Below are positions 59,794 to 64,000 of a stretch of 64,000 nt of DNA, piece by piece; position 1 is the stretch's first letter, and each line of letters begins with the position of its first letter. Origin of the DNA: Toxorhynchites rutilus septentrionalis (Eukaryota; Arthropoda; Insecta; Diptera; Culicidae); NCBI RefSeq assembly GCF_029784135.1, contig NC_073744.1, forward strand, positions 77,479,935-77,543,934. The letters are read 5' to 3'. The notes below the pieces were generated by a model that was given only the letters and a program-made list of their open reading frames with translations, was not told the origin of the DNA and did not search any database. The position numbers and the translations under genes are program-made.

Positions 59794-60464
59794 TTATACA
59801 ATCTGATATATTGGACAAATAATCAGTTTGGACGACTGTTCACATATTCTAGGAGAGGTGAACAGATATTTTGTTTAATCTTAGCGATGAATTAGCATAG
59901 AATTTACTTCGATGTTTGGGTTCAAAGTGGTCATAGGTGAATAACGACTTACAATGTTCTGTTTACTAAAGCTGATAAACCGCATCACATTCTGCTTTTG
60001 AAGAGGACCCTTTAATGTCTTTGACCCTGAATGAATATGCCACTCCAACTAAACTAAGTCTCATTATGCGGAACTTTATGTTTTTCTTACTACGTTTTTG
60101 TATGCATGAGAAAATTTAAATTGAGACTCTAGGTGAATAGGTCAAGTTTATTTCATACATGTACCTACTATATCAAATATGATTTGAACAAATTTGGACG
60201 ATAAAAACGCATAAATCTATGCCATTTAGCTTGATATGTGCGAGTGACCACTTTGCCTCCAAGCAAAAAAAAAGTTCGATTTTTCACCTTTTTTTCTAAT
60301 GATGAAAAGTGCACTATTTTGAATTTTTCTAGTAAAAACCATTTGCTATCTTGAACAACAATGAGTTGAACTATAATATTCTTCGAGAAACGGGAATTGA
60401 AGAGGTATATGGACGCTGGAAATGGGCTTATTCCTTAGAGTGACCACTATGCCCCCACTTCCCC

Positions 60465-60584
60465 TAAATGAAATCGGTTATATTAAGGTGAAGGTGCAAG
60501 GAAGCCATTGTAGTAGAAATAAAAATAAAAAATAAGAATTTAATATAAAAGTAAAATGTACAGAAAATACAGAAAATATGATAT
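60465..60584. other. Short spacer
   Basis: AT-rich spacer between the MITE and the R-family fragment; nothing recognised. Confidence 0.5.
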
Positions 60585-60860
60585 ACCAAAGACAGCCCTA
60601 AATCGGACAATTCCTTCCTCGAGTTCTGCTCGTATCAACACATTCGGCGATACTTTTTGTTGGTATAGATAGAAGAAGATATAAGAGTGCGTTTCATCAC
60701 ATTAAAATCCATTTCCAGTTTCGAACAAAGATTAATTTCGCTAGCACACATCAAATGTCCTAACAGCACTTGGTGCTATGTAATGTAGAACATATGGGAA
60801 ATTAATTTTCCGAATTTTTCCTTTTTCCCTCAGAGTTTTCCGAAAATTTTCAATTGTCAT
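60585..60860 (+). repeat. R-family fragment
   Basis: CCTAAATCGGACAATTCCTTCCTCGAGTTCTGCTCG...GTGCGTTTCATCACATTAAAATCC matches 24525-24650 and, inverted, 35640-35760. Interior part only. Confidence 0.75.
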
Positions 60861-61194
60861 GTTTTTTTTAACACACTGATAGATATTTTTCATTATCTTC
60901 TCCTACACTTTAAGCATATTCGCTGAACTAAATGTTAGTTTTTTTCATATTTATTCTTTCTATTTTGGTCCACTGATTCTTCTTTTTGTTTTTCTGGTAT
61001 GGGACGTTTCATATAGCACATGGACACCGACAGATTTTAGGTAATTTGATTTCTTCATAACTACATTGTATCAGCCAGACCACTGTCGGCCGGATCGTGT
61101 CCACACTCACCTGCTGGAGCTGTTGGGGGAAGACCGATAAGCAACAGTCGGTCACGTGCTTCACGGCAGGAATCTCCCTAATTCCTCACTACTG

Positions 61195-61308
61195 GTGTCA
61201 AACCACCATAAAAACATTTATTGCACCCTAAAACCTCCACATGCCAAATTTGGTTCCATTTGCTTGATTAGTTCTCGAATTATGCAGAAATTTATGTTTC
61301 AACATACC
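61195..61308 (+). repeat. R-family single unit cutting off a Tc1 element
   Basis: One unit (CACCATAAAAACATTTATTGC...GCTTGATTAGTTCTCGAATTATGCAGAAATTT) like those at 43253-43500. Tc1 homology stops exactly at its right edge. Confidence 0.78.
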
Positions 61309-61309
61309 A

Positions 61310-61724
61310 TGTTTCACTGTCGGTTCATGTGAGCTTTGGCATAACTCAGACGTCTTCCGGTGTGACATGGTGTAAGATGAGGAGCTTGACCCTTTTAAGC
61401 CCTCTTTATGTGAGGATTTTCTACCAAAACTTGACAAATTGTCACTCGAGTAACATTTAAATTGAAATATTGCTTTATTTGCACATGCGATTTTGAGATA
61501 CTCGAACCTGTTCTAGCTATTTCTTGCTTACCCCGGTCAGAGAGCTTCGATTTACGTGGAGCACTCTCCTTCTTACCGTATCCTTGAGGATTCACCAAAT
61601 AATTGAGCACTACTTGATGCGATCGTCCAATACGACAAGCAATTTCTCTGACACCAACATTTTCTTTGTGAAATGGATCGATTTGTCTTTCTTCTCGCTA
61701 TGTGAGCACTTTTCCCTTCGGCAT
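61310..61724 (-). pseudogene. Tc1-family transposase, N-terminal half
   Basis: The minus strand from ATG 61724 reads MPKGK.LT, then a TAG at codon 9, then REERQIDPFHKENVGVREIA and ACRIGRSHQVVLNYLVNPQG, KSAPRKSKLSDRGK-type text and NVTRVTICQVLVENPHIKRA, the paired-like helix-turn-helix of Tc1 transposases. A TAA follows at about codon 113 and homology continues as APHLTPCHTGRRLSYAKAHM before the R repeat cuts it off. The catalytic half is missing. Damage is two stops and the truncation; the frame is otherwise kept, so decay is moderate. Confidence 0.88.
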
Positions 61725-61970
61725 TTTCCAGATTTATTGATCAAAACAACAAAAACAACGGAAAATGTAACTGGTCTTATAGAAACTTGACACTTGAAAA
61801 TACGAAAACATTCGATTACGCTCAGCGCTTACACAAAAACATATGAAAATTATGCAGTATACGTTAGTTACCAGTACCTACAGACTAGAATATAAATTGA
61901 AGCATTGTTTGTTTACAATGACACAAAGCAGCAAGATCATCACCTGGTCTTATAGAAGTTGGACAGAGTG
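61725..61970 (-). mobile_element. Tc1 terminal inverted repeat region with two binding-site copies
   Basis: The element end is CACTCTGTCCAACTTCTATA on the minus strand (61970 inward), next to TA at 61971-61972. The subterminal sequence CTGGTCTTATAGAA.TTG.ACA occurs at 61771-61793 and 61944-61966 in the same orientation, like the two transposase sites per end of IR/DR-type Tc1 elements. The other end of the element is lost. Confidence 0.75.
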
Positions 61971-61972
61971 TA

Positions 61973-62764
61973 GCTTAAGCTCCGCATTTCAATACAAATT
62001 GCTATGGGCAAACGTATAAAAAAATATAGCATTTGTGAGTTCAGTTATAGTTTCGTATGAGCCAGCGAGCAGTCCACAGCCTTTTTTTAGGCTAAAAGTT
62101 GTCAGTGAAGTTTTTAAATTACTCGAGATATCACAGATGTCGTAAAGGGCCGAGTGGTTTCCGTCTTTCGATTTGCATCACAGTCTTCGACATTTTTTGG
62201 TCATAGCCGACATGAAGTTTGAAGACAAAATGGCTTCGGTGTGTTGATGGTATGTTGGAAAAAGAGATGTCACACCAATGTCACACCAGGGTGCGATTTT
62301 GATTACCAATCATTCCTCAACTATTTCAAACTTCAAGTTACCTCCAATCTCCTCGTTGGCTGGAGCGAGACTCTCTCATAGAAAAGATAATGATGTGTTA
62401 AATTAGAGAGGCCATGAACACGGAGAATTCATTCACCTTTGCAATAGAAAAGACGAGTTGGTTCTTTTATACCCACATAATTGGTGAACGGGGAGAGCAA
62501 ATTGCAATATTTATTTCTTCTTTCAGTGTTTCAGTTTCAGTGTCCGTAGAGCGAAGAATGTATTTGCATTCCAAACGCTCCATCGATTTTTTTCAAATAA
62601 GAGCATACCATGTACTACAGGTAACACATAAATCTATGATTTCTCTAGCTAGTTTTCTAGAGCAGACCATAGCTGAAAGAAATTGCTTTGTTTTGTAATT
62701 TTCGACATCTAGAATAACTTTTAACTCATATTTCGAACAAGTCTAAAATTTATATTTTCCTGTT
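61973..62764. other. Unassigned sequence
   Basis: No gene recognised. The 94-codon frame at 62414-62698 has no recognisable motif. TGTCACACCA is repeated at about 62269-62288. Confidence 0.4.
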
Positions 62765-63905
62765 TTAACACTTTCATCGCCCCGTCACCCAGATGTGGGT
62801 GACACTTTTCTCGTTCAATTTTAATAGGATTTTCAAACAGAATTTGATAGAATAGACACTTAAATGTAAGTATGGCATATGTAGAATAACCAACAAATCA
62901 AAAACATAAAAATATAGTTTTTATACTATACTTTAATCGGTTTTATTTAGCATGACCTATTGTAAGTATGTTTGTATGTTTATCTGTAGGGTTGTGCCAC
63001 ATAAATAGAAATTTAACCTCCTTCCTGTTGACCGATTGATCTGAAATTTGGAACACGCCTTCATCTCTGCTGTCGTTATAAAACTGCGTATTCCATGATC
63101 TTGAAAATCCAAGATGGTGGCCGTTACAGAATGGCGGACTACATATTTTATCAAAACCCCATCAATATGGGTATCAAATAAGAGGGCTAGACTAGATTAT
63201 GGATATCAAATGAAAAGGCATGACTGATGGAACACATTAGATAATTAAAAATCCAAATTCAAGATGGCTATTTATTTTTGTTCGTACAGCTCTTGTATAG
63301 AGCAACTCAACCCCAATTCAGTCGGCTGCTAACCCGACCTTCTACAATTTTTTTTTTTGAAACTTGGCACAAATGATGAAAACTTCCTAAAATTACAATT
63401 TTCATGATTATATGACCAATTTAAATTACGACTGAATGAGTGTAATTAAAATTATTGATCTTACTTTCAAAAAATTGTAACTCAAAAACTAGATGTCTGA
63501 TTAAAAACAAAGTTATTGAAAAATCAATAAACCGTTTGAGAAGAATCACATTTTGAATGTACTGTTGAAAAATCATTCTCATAAAATAAATTTAATATAA
63601 AAAACTTTTATATCTTTATGTCGTCTACAGTAAGTTATTCTAACATATCGTCCCAATTTTCACTTGCATATAGTTCCTCAATATCCGAATCGGATCTCGA
63701 TTATACAATACTCGAAACTTTTCTTCTAATGCTTCGCACTATTTCGTCGTCACTACTATCCTCGCTTTCAGATTTAGAGGAGATGTGTCTAAAACGCACC
63801 TGCCGGGCAATTTGACCCGCCTGATTTCCTCGTAAACCAGCAAGAATAGAAATGCAATGGATATAGGCAATCGTGCTAGTCAATGATAGATTCCTACCAT
63901 GCAAG
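62765..63905 (-). mobile_element. piggyBac-like remnant, copy 2, interrupted
   Basis: TTAA (62765-62768), then CACTTTCATCGCCCCGTCAC and the near-palindrome GTCACCCAGATGTGGGTGAC, as at 37865. Homology continues to about 62935, is broken by a foreign insert to about 63455, then resumes (CTTTCAAAAAATTGTAA.TCA.AAAC.AGATGTCTGATTAAAA). The minus strand again reads SKSESEDSSDDEIVRS and, after an in-frame stop, DSDIEELYASENWDDMLE. No catalytic core seen. Right boundary uncertain. Confidence 0.5.
62936..63455 (-). repeat. C-type fragment inserted in the piggyBac-like copy
   Basis: The complement matches 27330-27480 (GATCATGGAATACGCAGTTTTATAA, ATGTTCCAAATTTC.GATCAATC) and the 120-bp unit (CATTCTGTAACGGCCACCATCTTGGATTT). 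It interrupts text that is continuous in copy 1 at about 38045-38060. Confidence 0.65.
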
Positions 63906-64000
63906 TTTTACATTTGTAACATGCTTTAAAAAAAAAAGAAAAATAATTTTCTTGGAAGCGATTTTCGATGTAATTTTCTACATCATTTCTATAAGGTTTT
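63906..64000. other. Unassigned AT-rich end of window
   Basis: A-rich and T-rich text; nothing recognised. Confidence 0.5.

Larger units (their letters stand above)
59258..60464. mobile_element. TA-flanked MITE containing a SINE
   Basis: Ends GGGGTAATGGGGGCAAA and, inverted, GGGGAAGTGGGGGCATA, each next to TA (59256-59257 and 60465-60466). About 0.9 kb without the SINE at 59519-59793. The motif GG.GGCAAAGTGGTC and its complement GTGACCACTTTGCC.CC also occur inside (59287-59300, 60242-60260). Non-coding; TA target suggests the Tc1/mariner superfamily. Confidence 0.85.

Overview
The window looks like intergenic or deep intronic DNA of a culicine mosquito, most likely the Aedes lineage. This rests on an intact BEL/Pao retrotransposon, a DD37E-type mariner (a spacing described from mosquitoes), a tRNA-derived SINE resembling the Aedes family Feilai, many TA-flanked foldback MITEs, and AT-rich sequence with long microsatellites. 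I found no convincing host protein-coding gene, rRNA, functional tRNA or CRISPR array. All recognisable coding sequence belongs to transposable elements.

Layout. 1-1652: unassigned. 1653-8668: a foldback MITE (family 'M1') split by a complete, young BEL element (1659-8311; 212-bp LTRs with one difference; 5-bp target duplication; one open 1777-codon gag-pol frame). 8.7-13.6 kb: repeat fragments, including two copies of a TA-flanked family with repeated ATAATCGAGTC motifs (family 'C') and a truncated SINE. 13.6-16.1 kb: a 9-bp satellite with a roughly 400-bp higher-order duplication. 18.4-22.5 kb: a duplicated segment, a complete tRNA-type SINE, a foldback MITE, a decayed Tc1 transposase and a MITE holding a perfect 59-bp hairpin. 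22.5-28.2 kb: a deep nest, with an M1-type element containing a SINE fragment, a second MITE, a 'GACCCGGCAAAC' repeat (family 'R'), and a C element that itself contains a nearly intact mariner. 28.6-29.7 kb: a repeat whose inverted partner lies at 54 kb. 30.0-32.1 kb: GC-richer, apparently unique sequence. 33.1-34.6 kb: a mariner-free C copy, followed by a 17-18 bp minisatellite and an inverted R copy.

36-43 kb: unassigned DNA with repeat fragments and a piggyBac-like remnant. 42.8-45.3 kb: an R copy, an inverted repeat, then about 1.3 kb of (TACAAAAA)n. 46.3-47.4 kb: about 1.1 kb of (ATTACT)n. 52.2-55.9 kb: a TA-flanked pogo-like element with 28-bp inverted ends and a broken CENP-B/psq-type N-terminal transposase, holding another repeat and lying between inverted M1-like sequences. 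58.7-60.5 kb: an M1 end next to a TA-flanked MITE that contains a complete SINE with a perfect 14-bp target duplication. 60.6-62.0 kb: R fragments cutting off a Tc1 element. 62.8-63.9 kb: a second piggyBac-like copy interrupted by a C-type fragment.

The elements form a layered insertion record. BEL, mariner and the two complete SINEs look youngest; M1, C and R are older hosts. Autonomous capacity appears limited to the BEL element and possibly the mariner, whose only visible defect is one extra A in an A-run. Family names M1, C and R are labels for this report only.
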